From: Vicia villosa
Lineage: Eukaryota > Streptophyta > Magnoliopsida > Fabales > Fabaceae
Direction of reading: 5' to 3'
NCBI RefSeq assembly: GCF_029867415.1
Contig: NC_081181.1
Coordinates: forward strand, 70,838,144-70,902,143
DNA: 64,000 nt
Part shown: positions 35,261 to 45,700 of the stretch, piece by piece
How the letters are laid out: every line of letters begins with the position of its first letter
Numbering within the stretch: position 1 is the first letter of the stretch
Program-made: the position numbers and the translations under genes
The notes under the pieces: generated by a model
Databases searched by the model: none
What the model saw: only the letters and a program-made list of their open reading frames with translations
Told to the model about the DNA's origin: nothing

Positions 35261-35519
35261 CATTTGCGTTGATATCGATATGACAAATAATTCAAACACT
35301 GAATGTCACAACTTTGTTTTAATAACGTTGATCTCGAAGCTAGCATAAGCATTGCATTAGGATTATCATCTTCAAAACAAATATCTTTTACTTGTGAATA
35401 GACACTTGACATCAAGGAAGATCAAACAATGAACAACTGTAGAAAAAGTTGATCGATTCCATGAGCCATTCACTTCAAAGGCTGATTACTCCAAGGGGCA
35501 AGTTGTGTAAAGACTCTGT

Positions 35520-37030
35520 CAACTGAGGCATCCATTCACCATTTGTCAATCTGGGGCAATCATGTCGATAAATCTCTTCAAGCTTTGATCAATCTGGGGC
35601 AATCAAGTCGAGGAATCTCTCTTGAGTTCAACCAATCTGGAGCAGTTACGTCGAGATTCGACAAATCTCTCCAAGGACCCTTTGAGGAGAATTCCTTCAT
35701 GGGTCGTGAAGCTTGGGGCAAAATCTTGAGTTGTATTGTCTCTCCCCGATCATAGGAGTTTATTTCTCCTGGAACCATGGTTTCTCCCCAAGCACATGAG
35801 TTTATTTCTCATGGGAGTTGTCCCATTCCCCCGACCTGGTCTCCTCTTCTGAAGTTCTCATCCTCAACATGGCGAATCGAGGGAATCTCCTCAAGCTCAC
35901 CATCCCCAAGCAATTCAAGATGTAGGGAAAGTCAGATGAAGTCACTTCCTCCCCAACAGAGCTACATTCCAACCCTCAAGGTAGTTGCCAATAATCTTTG
36001 GTACTGTAGGTTTTCCAACACCGATTCATATTGATAGCTCAAGACCACAAGCAACGGACCCCAATAATCATGCTAACGCCTTTATTTGGCACTTTGCATA
36101 TAGAATCCATTGCATATAACATTGCATCTTCAAAAGCGTAACATTTCCATTAAGGTGGATCATTACGCCATACAAAAATTCAAACATACATCAATGCATA
36201 AGCCAGTTTGGGTGTGCCCAAAAGGTACGAAGTAACATATATACCCTCAGAAGAAGTGTCATCTTCTCTCTCCAATGTGGATCAGACACAATGTCTTTCT
36301 TCGTCAGAATCGTTGTCTCCAAGGTTATTTCCCGTGTGCTGCGTGAAGATTAGAGTGTGAATGAGAGTGGGCATTCAACCCATCTCATTTTTCAATCATT
36401 TGAATAACCATACTTGGTGTGTGGCAATTCGAACGATTGCCACTCTTAAAGAGTTACACCCCGCCGGTGGCCTGAGGGATTAATGCAACTCTTATGCTTC
36501 GCCAGCATCAATATCTTCGTGATTATGTCTTTTAATCGAGTCTAGTCGTCACTAGTCTCCGTGGCCCCTTCCCTCGTACGGAAAACTTTTGGATCTAACC
36601 CCCGTGTTGTGAATCCTTTACCTTCCAACATTCAAACAATTCCAAAGCCCAGTTCTCGCCCTGGCAAATCATTTCAAAGCTCAGTTCTCGCCCTGGCAAA
36701 TCAAGTCAAAATCCAGTTCCCGTCCTGGCAAACCTTTCAAAATCCAGCTCCCGTCCTGGTAATCATTTTCCAAATCCAGTTCCCGTCCTGGTAATCCTTT
36801 TCCGAATCCAGTTCCCGTCCAGGTAATCATTCAAAGCCCAATTCCCGCCTTGGCAAACCTTTTTTTCAAAGTCCAATTCTCGCCTTGGCAAAACCTTTTT
36901 TCAAAGCCCAATTCCCGTCTTGGCAAACCTTTTTCAAAGTCCAGTCCCCGCCCTGGCAAATCATTTCCATCATTTTCAGTCCTCGTCTGATATCCTCGGT
37001 GAAGTCAGTTCTCGCCTGACAACCACCATT
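35520..37030 (+). repeat. Element B 3' UTR repeat arrays, including covarying hairpins
   Basis: A loose roughly 50-bp repeat 'caatctggggcaatcaagtcg' lies at about 35545-35680. From about 36640 to 37020 there is a roughly 30-bp hairpin repeat with loop 'ttctcgcc/ttcccgtc'. Stems vary in step: CCAG/CTGG (36649-36652/36661-36664), CCAA/TTGG (36873-36876/36885-36888), GTCAG/CTGAC (37004-37008/37016-37020). Between the arrays the sequence is AT-rich and non-coding. Confidence 0.87.
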
Positions 37031-37296
37031 CATCCATAATTTCTTACCGTAAAACCAATTCTCAATTCCCAACAAGTCATTATTCTCTTTCCCCATTCAA
37101 CTATTACATCCGTAAACTTTTCCACCAGAAAAACAAAATTCTCTTTCCCCAGCAGATATCAAAATACAAAAAATAAGGATATCATTTACACCATCTTCCC
37201 TTTAGGACAAATTTTTGGTAATTTGATATTTAATCTTCTTCTACCTCGAATGTTCGAAAGGCTAGCGCCAATCTCACCTTCAGGTTTAAGACGATT

Positions 37297-37309
37297 AAAT
37301 AGGGGCAGC
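37297..37309 (+). promoter_or_regulatory. Element B polypurine tract
   Basis: AAATAGGGGCAGC immediately before the 3' LTR start, almost the same as in A and D. Confidence 0.83.
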
Positions 37310-40300
37310 TGTCATACCCCAAATTTGTCCTACCCTTTCATGTTTAACTGGCTTAGACTTCTCATTTCATTTACATCTCTCCATTAGGGCATTAACATAA
37401 CATCATGCATCATTAATCAATAACTTTGCATTGGATCAAGGATCTTGGAAGCTAGGGTTTTATATGGTAATTCATTGTGTGCTTCTTTCTCCTAAAGCTA
37501 CAAGGCTTTCCTCCATGAAGATTCATCAAGGGCAAGAGGAATACGGGTTTTATATGTGGCGTCTGCAATCGTTAATTCGACTGAGATTTATCGGAGTTCA
37601 TGTCGATATGTTTTGATGCACTTCAATTCTTATCTTATTCCATAGTTCCTCAAGGCATTATTATCATAGTGGGTTGAAATACAAGGGCAATCGCAGGAGA
37701 GGTTGACTTATTCATTTATCTTGATCAACACAACTTTTGGCTCGCATCATGTACTTAGTACTTCAATTGCAGGTTAATTGAGATTTCAAGAATTAGTGAT
37801 TCAAGACTTGTCGTTGAAGTTTGGAGGTGAAGATTTACTGTGGATCAAACTTTCAAAATTGCGAGTTGATTAAAGTTTATACATTGGGATTTGAAGTCCA
37901 AAGATACTCAAAGTAAAGTAAAAGTTCTTAAACACTTGTGTGGTTTTTTTTGTTTGATATTTGAATTACAAGACTGAAGCACGCGCCAAAGATGTTCACT
38001 TTAATATTGATTCAAAATCCCTCAAGAAACTTCATTCACGTTTCAAGAATATACAAACCAAAAATCCAATTCCGTTCCAATCGATCACCCAATACATGTC
38101 CATTACAAAAAAGAATATACAAATGGAATTGCAAACAATTTCAAACATTCATTCGAGATTCAGAAGTCCAGTCCATTACATAACAATTGTTACAAAATTA
38201 TCCACACAAAAAAGGGGCCTTCACAATAAAACTGATCCCAAAACTGTTATGCATCAATACAGAGAAATTCCCGATTCAGCTTTGCAATTCCATCCCTGCT
38301 GCCCCAGGAAGAGTAAACCAAACCAGCAACTCATAAACCGAAGAAAAGGGAAAAGACCGAATCAGTTCCCAGTAAAACCGAACCCGAGCTTGCTGCATAA
38401 CGAAAACGCGAAGCCAAAGTCGAAAATTGATTCAGAAGCTGTACATATACAAGTTCACATATCAGAATTGAAGAGAACAGAAAAAGAGACTAAAAAGCTT
38501 TCACGACAAAAAAAAAATCAAAGAGAAAAAACTCACCAAAAGAATCTGTAACTGAATCGTAACAAACTCTCTTCATTCTTCACCCATCCCCTACCATTCT
38601 TCATCATCACCCCTGCGAAATCGCCACACAAAGAAAACTCAGAAGTTCAATCTCCAATCCCTCTCCCTCCATTGAATCCTTAACAGAAAAGAGATAACAG
38701 AAGTCATAAAGAAACATTGGATGAACCGGTAACAAATTTCTTCTTCCACGATCTTCTTCCAAAAATCTCAACCTTCATCTTTGTTGCGTCATCATATTCA
38801 TCAATCACCAAAGAGCATTCGATCTGCAAACTACAACAACAATCACATCTGAGACTCAAAAGAAGGCAAGAAAGAGAATCATAGAGGAAGAGCTCAGGGA
38901 ATCACCTTCAAAATCCTCATACGCTTCATACGGTTCATTGCCACTGAGTTACCATCATCACTGCTCTCAACAATTCTTCAATTGCAGAAGAATTCGCACA
39001 ATCTTCATCATCATCATTGACATTCGATCCTCTCTTCATCTTCGTCGATCCAGAGTTCATCGTCTTCAACGAATCTCCAGCAAGCACTTGCAAATCGGAA
39101 GCGCACCTTCGACACCACCGCACCACCCACGCCAAACTATTCCAGATCGCAACACATCCGATTCGCTTGCGGCCTCGGGGTAGAGACGAGGAGGATTCGA
39201 ATCGGAGAGGTTGATTGAGAGACGAGAGAGTTCGAGTTTGAAACGGAGAAGAAGGAAGAGAATCTCCACCGTCTGAGTTTCGATCGGAGATTGGCCGGAG
39301 GAGATTGGAGGCCGCCGTTTACGCCGTCGCGAGAGAGGAAGGAGATAGCCACAAACACGTAAACCTAATCTTCTATCTTCTTTCTATTTGGATTATCTTG
39401 TTAACATGGTTTTTAATTTGGTTTACAATAGTTAATTTGTTATTAGGGATGATTAATAAAAAAACCTGAATGATTAATATTGACACTAGAATCTGTTTGG
39501 ATCAATTCAAATGACCGGGCCTTGCTACGAATTGCCAATGCTACACCTCCCTACAGCCCATACACCACTCTCTCGTTTTGCCATAAAAAATACTGTAATA
39601 AAAAACATGTCATTGGGCCTTCTCTCAATCTGCACGCTGCACCCCCCTAAGCCCATCTTTACCATCTTTGACAAAAATCTAAACGAAAACATTCTCTGGG
39701 CCAGCATCAGATTGGGCCCTGTGCCCTTTCCCTGCATACACCATGAAATCAATATTCACCCCCTGTTTCTGTTTTTTTTAGCTACTAAATTTAGGTTTAA
39801 TTAGATTTCTTTCTATCTTTTCTTTTAGGTGATAAAAATGCTTTTTTCTTTTATTTTCATTAGACTTTAACACTAATTTTGACATAAAAATGCATAAAAT
39901 CAATGTTAGATTTAGGTTCACTTTACAATAGCTTTGTTACTTTTAGTTGTCAAAAACATGATAAAATCCCTTAACTTTGGTTAGATTTTTTTAGGTAATT
40001 GTTGACATTAAAAAAGGCTCATAAAAATAAGTAGACCATAGGTTAACTTTGACACTAATCTTTTGACTTCATAAAGACAATAAAAATACTAGTTTAGACT
40101 TATTAGAATGTAGGTTTTTTAAGTACAATTTATACTTGAATTAGGAATCCCCCATAAAAGACTCATAAAAAAATGGTAGTTTTTTTAGTTTCGTTTTTGT
40201 ACTAATGCTTGAATTGTTTTGTGCTAGTTCCATGTTATTTTTGTATAATTGTTGTGTGATTTTGTTGCTTGTATTTTTGGCCTTATTTTAGGCCTACCTT

Positions 40301-41380
40301 GTTAATACTACTTATATGCTTCTCTTAGAATTTATCCCATGTTAACATTAGGATTTAGACTTGTATAGACAACTTAGTTTAGAATTTAGGATTAGTTCCC
40401 TATTGCATTCTTTTCTCTTTTCAACTTTTAAAAAACTTAATAAAAGGAAGATGCGAATCACATTAAGAAAGTGATAGAGAAATGAGTGGGATTCATTCCC
40501 TAATCTGTTTCTCAATCACTTAGTGGCATAGAAATGAGTGGGATTCATTCCCTAATCTGTTTCTCGGTCACTACTTAATGGGAGAGAGATGAGTGGGATT
40601 CATTCCCTAATCTGTTTCTCAAACATTAATTAATGGGAGAGAAATGAGTGGGATTCATTCCCTAATCTGTTTCTCGAACATTACATAATGGGATAGAAGT
40701 GAGTGGGATTCATTCCCTAATCTGCTTCTCGATCATTATACATTTTTATGTGATTTGAATCGCAAAGTAAATTCCCTTAAAAAATACACAACCAAAAACA
40801 CTTAAAACACCTAACAATGGTTCAAATTAAAACAAAGTAGAGAAAGTGGTGAGTGGCCCGGTATTGGGAACTGTTCATCACTCATCTACGCTAAAAGACA
40901 CAAACCAATCATCTCTTTTCCTTCTTTCTAAGGGAATTGTTATTTCCGCTCGAACGCATCGTAGGCGATCCCTTATGCAAGAGCGTGAACGTTAACTCCG
41001 CCCAACTAAAAAACACAAAAACAAACAGAAAATCGTGCGCCGAGCTACGATAACTCTGATTCCTGAAAAGGATACGTAGGCAGCGGGGTAGGGCCCGTGC
41101 GAGTACAATTCTTTATTTTCCCTACATTTTGCATTCATTTTGCATATAGACATAGACATAGTACACACCCTTTAGATAGAAACAAACATAGGTGGATACC
41201 ATCGAGTACGATGGGCGTGAGGGGTGCTAATACCTTCCCCTTGCGTAACCGACTCCCGTACCTAGATTCTCTGGTAGCAAGACCCTGTTCTGATCCTTTG
41301 TTAGGTTTTCTGATATTCCTTTCCCTTATGGGATAAATATATTGGTGGCGACTCTGTTCATTTTTCGCGAGCGTGCGACA
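37310..41380 (+). repeat. Element B 3' LTR (4071 bp)
   Basis: Same ends as the 5' LTR, about 30 differences by eye, followed directly by the right CAAAG duplication. Contains the second five-hairpin array (40455-40756). Confidence 0.94.
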
Positions 41381-43793
41381 CAAAGATCAATGTCTTTTTC
41401 ATACATTTTGTTATACTAAAAATAATGGAACACAAACTAATTAAAAAAATTAAATCTAATATGAATTTATATTGGATCCAGGGGGTTTATTACAGAAATT
41501 GGGTGCTGCCAGCAATGAGGGCGCAGGCCCACTGAGTCTAGCCCAATAGCTTTTTTGTTATAGTTTTCTTATGTGCCAAAAATTGAGGCGTTGGGCTCAG
41601 GACAGGGGGGGGGGTAAGCAATAGCAATTCTTTTGGACATGGCATGGCCCAAGGTTGTAGGACTCAAATCCATCTTTTGTTTGATCCACATTTTTATATC
41701 ATTCCAAGTCAATGATTCGATTAACAGATTTATTACTCACATTAATCAACTCTTAATCAGATTGAAATCACAATTAACACACAATTGAAATTAGAAAAGG
41801 ATTAGGTTTACATTTCAACGTGACGCATTAGCTTCTTCCCCCTTTCTCAATTCAGACGGCGGCGCGACGGCGACGGATCTCAACTTTGCCTCTCATCTCA
41901 CTCGCATCTCTCCGCTCATCATCTCTCACGTTCTTCAGATCTCAAACTCTGGCTCTCATCTCCGATTCAACTCCGTCCACCATTAAAGTAAACGACGACC
42001 ACGTCGTCTCGTCGCTATGTGATCAGGATTCGTTCGATGCGTCTTCAATTTGAGGAAGATGATGAAGGATATCTGGAAGAACGCTCAGGTACGTTCGATA
42101 TCACACTTCCATTTTCTTGCGCTTTCTTCTTTGAGATATGATAACGCGTGCGTCGTAATGATGATTTTGTTCTTGTCCGCAGAGACACGGTTACGTTGTG
42201 ATGCAGAAGCGAGGAAGGTGGATTGAAATTTGGATGATGTAAGTTCTCGCAGGCTGAGTTTGCAGATGAAGATGCGATGTTGTTGAAGATTGATTGAATC
42301 AATGTTTCTGTTGAAGCTTTTTTCTGAGTTTTTCGGTGATTTGGCGTATGAAGAAAATTGAAGCTGTGAAGGATGAAGAAGAGAGAAAGATGTGTATCGG
42401 TGAGTTCAATTTTCTTTTTCAGAGAAGTTTGTTACATCTTCTTTTTCTCAAGTCTGTTATCTGTGAATCTTTGTGATGATTGGAGGATGAAGATGATTGC
42501 GATGAAGCCATGGAGGTGAAGATTGAAGGTTATGGTGATGGATCTTCCGAGTTTTCTGGTGAGGATTCCATGAAGAAGATAATGAAGATAAAGAGAGAGC
42601 GATCAAGGTTTGCAGCGATGTGAGATTTCTGGTTCGGTTCTTTGTGTGATGAAGGTTCAAGATCCAGAAAGTTTTGTTACATCTGTTATCGTTTTCTCTT
42701 TTTCTTCTTTTTTTGATTTTGTGTTGATTGAAGAACAGATGAATGAAAATGCCGATTATCTGGTGAATCGAGAATGATTGAAGAGAGTTTTCTTATGATA
42801 TGTGAATTGTGGAAGATTGGAAAAGATGAAGATGAGGATGGTTTCAAGATCGTGAATGGAGAGAGTTTGTTACCATTTTCAATTCTGTTATACTGAGTTC
42901 TCCCCCTGATTTCTGTTATGTGAAAGTTTTATTCCCCTCTGCTGAGCTGTTCTTTTCTGTTCGTATTTTTGCTGCAGGGTCGGTTCATTGATTATACAGG
43001 ATTGAGATTCGGTTTTCCTTGGAGCTGCTGGTTTATTTGTGTAAAGGGCTGAACCAGTTTTATGCGTAATTTCGTGAAGAATTTTGTAATACCTTCCATG
43101 GTTAATGAAATTTGCAATGAGCTTTGAGGCGGACTTGAATCGGTTTGGCGGTGCACATGGGGATGGCTTAGGAAATCAGGATCAATTTGTCTTTGTTTAG
43201 GAAGAGTTTGTAATGTTCAATGGGTTTTTTTGTAATAGGTTTTATTGTAAAGGATTTTGAAACGATATTTGAAGGATGTAATCAAGAAATTAGATTCTGA
43301 ACATGATTTTTTTGTATAATTTTTGTAATGAAATGTGCTTGGACTTTTATGAATGTATGGACTTTTGTATATTTGAATTTGGATTTTGAATGATGATTAA
43401 CACAAAGATGAGTAGAACTTGAACAAATGAATGATTGAGTGAACTTGAATAAAATTCATCAATACTTAATGAGTCCTTTTTTATGAGTGAATTCCAATCC
43501 ACTTGCAACTTCAATGGACCCCCAACTCTATTTAATAGCATCAATCTAACTCAAACTTGCACGGGGAGCCACCAATAAATCGCAAGTATAATGTCGCCAC
43601 GGACACAATGCTCTCTTTTAAGCTCATACCCTTTTATTATGACTCACTATCTTGCAATTCACCCCACAAACCTCTTGAATTAATGATCTCGAAATAACGG
43701 AACTCTTTATTTTTTCTCGATTTTCGAACGACGAAATAAAGGTCATTCATAACTTATAGCATGTATAAAGAGGGAAAATTTTAGGGTGAAACA
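41381..43793 (-). repeat. Element C 5' LTR, segment 2
   Basis: Continuation of 12836-14403 beyond the B/D insertion, aligned with about 3300-5722. It ends (LTR start on the minus strand) TGTTTCACCC, against TGTTGCACCC in the other LTR, then the CCTTC duplication. Confidence 0.92.
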
Positions 43794-43798
43794 CCTTC

Positions 43799-43974
43799 AA
43801 CGCCATGTTTGTTTAAAACTCTTGTGTGTGCATTCATGCATTCATGAATCATTCATTAATAACAACTAAAAACAAAAGAGTCTTTTTCGAGTCGTTTTTC
43901 AAGGAAACTAAATAACGAACGTTTTAAACTTCAGAGAAAGAGAGAAACAGAGAAAGGACTTAAGGATCTATACC
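43799..43974 (+). other. Element A leader, second part
   Basis: Resumes A after C's TSD and leads to the ORF1 start. Purine-rich just before the ATG (GAGAAAGAGAGAAACAGAG). No other feature. Confidence 0.7.
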
Positions 43975-45411
43975 ATGGATTATGGGAGAAAGAGAGCTAG
44001 GAAATACACCTTCAAGATTCCCCAGGTCGAGGAACTGGGAAAGCTCGGAAAACTGGTGGTTAACCCCCAGGCTTTCAAGGAGAAGTATGGAAAACTTCTG
44101 CCTTGGCTCAATACCAACATTGTGGATGGGATCCTTCCCACCTTGGTACAATTTTACGATCCAACGTATCACTGCTTCACCTTTCCAGATTATCAGCTCA
44201 TGCCTACGTTGGAGGAGTACTCTCGTCTGATTGGAATACCCGTGTACGCGCAAGATCCGTACTCCGGTTTGGAAAAGAATCCTGACGACATTATCATTGC
44301 TGCAACTACTCCTTTGAACGTAGTCGACATCAGAACTCATATGGTGAGTAGAGGAGGAATTCAAGGATTGCCCTCCAAATTCCTGTTTAATCAAGCTCGG
44401 TACTTCGTCAGCATCCAAGATATGAGCGCTTTTGAGGAAATCTTGGCTTTGCTTATCTACGGATTGTTTTTGTTCCTTAACATTAACGATTTCGTCGACA
44501 TCAACGCAATTAAGCTCTTCTTAATTGGAAATCCAGTTCCAACCTTGCTTGCGGATGCTTATCACTCTGTGCATTCAAGAAACCTGCAGCGAGGAGGATT
44601 AATCACATGCTGCGTACCGTTGTTATACGGATGGTTCGTTTCGCACCTGCCGAAGTCTAGCACTTTCTGGAGCATGAGGGATGGCCTTTACTGGTCACAG
44701 AAAATCATGTCCCTCACTCATACGGATATTGAGTGGTGTAGTCCTGATAACGACGAAACCAAGATCATCTTCAGTTGCGGAAGTTTTCCCAACATACCCC
44801 TTATTGGAACTAAGGGAGGAATCAGTTACAATCCAGCTTTAGCCCGTCGTCAATACGACTATCCCATGAAAAATATACCAAGTAACATCCAATTGGAGGG
44901 TCTGTTCTTCAAGAACATCGACGATCATGGCAACATGCTGAAGAAGGAAATTGTCCAAGCCTGGCGTCTTGTTCACAACAAAGGGAGAAGATTGTTAGGA
45001 AAACATCTTTGCATCTCCCTGGATCCTTACCTTCAATGGGTACGCGTCAGAGCATTCAAGCTCAGGATGCCATATCAGCATCAAGAACCCATTCCCCTAG
45101 GGGAACCAATATACCTTTTCTCCACCAATGCTGAAAAACTACAAGCGGCATTAAACAAGGTATGCCAAGAAAGGAATGCTTGGAAGAACAAGTATCGAAT
45201 CGTCAACACGGAAAACGTTGAGATTCATAACATCCTAAGAAGGAAGGATGAGTTACTTGAAGTACTCGATCGACAAGTGACACAAACGTCACTTTCCCAT
45301 CATATCCCTCCTGCTTCCTGGATCATCGATCAGCTCACGTCAGAGAATGCTCAGCTCAAGAAACAGAAGAAAATGTTAGAACGTGAAGTCGGCTCTTCGT
45401 CAAAATTTTAG
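43975..45411 (+). CDS. Ogre ORF1 protein (478 aa), function unknown
   Basis: An extra ORF upstream of gag is a hallmark of Ogre/Tat elements; its job is unknown. The ATG lies in a good plant context (ACCATGG) and the frame is uninterrupted. The N-terminus is basic (RKRARKYTF), possibly nuclear targeting. Residues about 50-95 carry the family-like stretch 'YDPTYHCFTFPDYQLMPTLE'. A hydrophobic stretch sits near residues 155-175. The last 100 residues (from about 380) are charged and probably coiled-coil. From memory, relatives are labelled DUF7745 or plant mobile domain-like; not checked. It is the only long protein of A without any lesion. The 289-bp spacer to gag (45412-45700) holds no gene. 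Confidence 0.85.
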   Translation: MDYGRKRARKYTFKIPQVEELGKLGKLVVNPQAFKEKYGKLLPWLNTNIVDGILPTLVQFYDPTYHCFTFPDYQLMPTLEEYSRLIGIPVYAQDPYSGLEKNPDDIIIAATTPLNVVDIRTHMVSRGGIQGLPSKFLFNQARYFVSIQDMSAFEEILALLIYGLFLFLNINDFVDINAIKLFLIGNPVPTLLADAYHSVHSRNLQRGGLITCCVPLLYGWFVSHLPKSSTFWSMRDGLYWSQKIMSLTHTDIEWCSPDNDETKIIFSCGSFPNIPLIGTKGGISYNPALARRQYDYPMKNIPSNIQLEGLFFKNIDDHGNMLKKEIVQAWRLVHNKGRRLLGKHLCISLDPYLQWVRVRAFKLRMPYQHQEPIPLGEPIYLFSTNAEKLQAALNKVCQERNAWKNKYRIVNTENVEIHNILRRKDELLEVLDRQVTQTSLSHHIPPASWIIDQLTSENAQLKKQKKMLEREVGSSSKF

Positions 45412-45700
45412 AGTCCTTTCTCTCAATTTCTCTGTATTTCTTTTTCAAAGTGTGTAAAAAACGGCGTTTTCGCTTAATTAATAAAAGTTTGATGTTTCAT
45501 AACGTAATTATGGTGTTTCCTTGAAAAATATTAACTTAATTGCATATCATACATCGCTTTAGTCGTACGCACTGACACGAGAATTGTCGCGGATCTAATA
45601 GTCACTTTCCTTTCTCCAGAAAGAGAGGAGGAGAAGGAGGTGAACCAAGACTTTCAAGCTGTCTCATCCATACAACACTCGTTCAAGTCGCAAGAAAAGA
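45412..45700 (+). other. ORF1-gag spacer of element A
   Basis: 289 bp, non-coding. Gag is in a different frame from ORF1, so it needs reinitiation, a separate RNA or splicing. No promoter evident. Confidence 0.6.

Larger units (their letters stand above)
27198..41380 (+). mobile_element. Element B: gag-only Ogre-like element
   Basis: Plus-strand element with LTRs at 27198-31265 and 37310-41380, PBS at 31268-31285, PPT at 37297-37309 and CAAAG duplications (14399-14403 and 41381-41385). Its original first four bases are at 14404-14407, cut off by D; the TGTC at 27198-27201 is the duplicated copy. The 6-kb interior has one intact gag ORF and then 3.6 kb of non-coding DNA, with no protease, RT, RNase H or integrase. 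This is the TR-GAG architecture. About 30 differences were counted between the LTRs (near 0.7%), older than D and younger than C. Confidence 0.94.
1437..43793 (-). mobile_element. Element C: non-autonomous Ogre-like LTR element, interrupted by elements B and D
   Basis: A minus-strand element bounded by CCTTC duplications. Its 3' LTR is on the left (1437-5722). Its 5' LTR is on the right, in two parts (12836-14403 and 41381-43793) split by B and D. The PBS reads on the minus strand at 12816-12833 and the PPT at 5723-5736. The 7.1-kb interior has no recognisable gag, pol or ORF1, only repeats and non-coding blocks shared with B and D. It resembles a large retrotransposon derivative (LARD) that borrows proteins from an autonomous Ogre. 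Hand-counted LTR divergence is roughly 1.3%, apart from a 0.3-kb deletion in the right copy. Confidence 0.92.

Noticed and set aside
14408..41380. Reading D plus B as one head-to-head element with terminal inverted repeats
   Set aside because: Each has its own LTR pair, PBS, PPT and target-site duplication, so they are two separate insertions.
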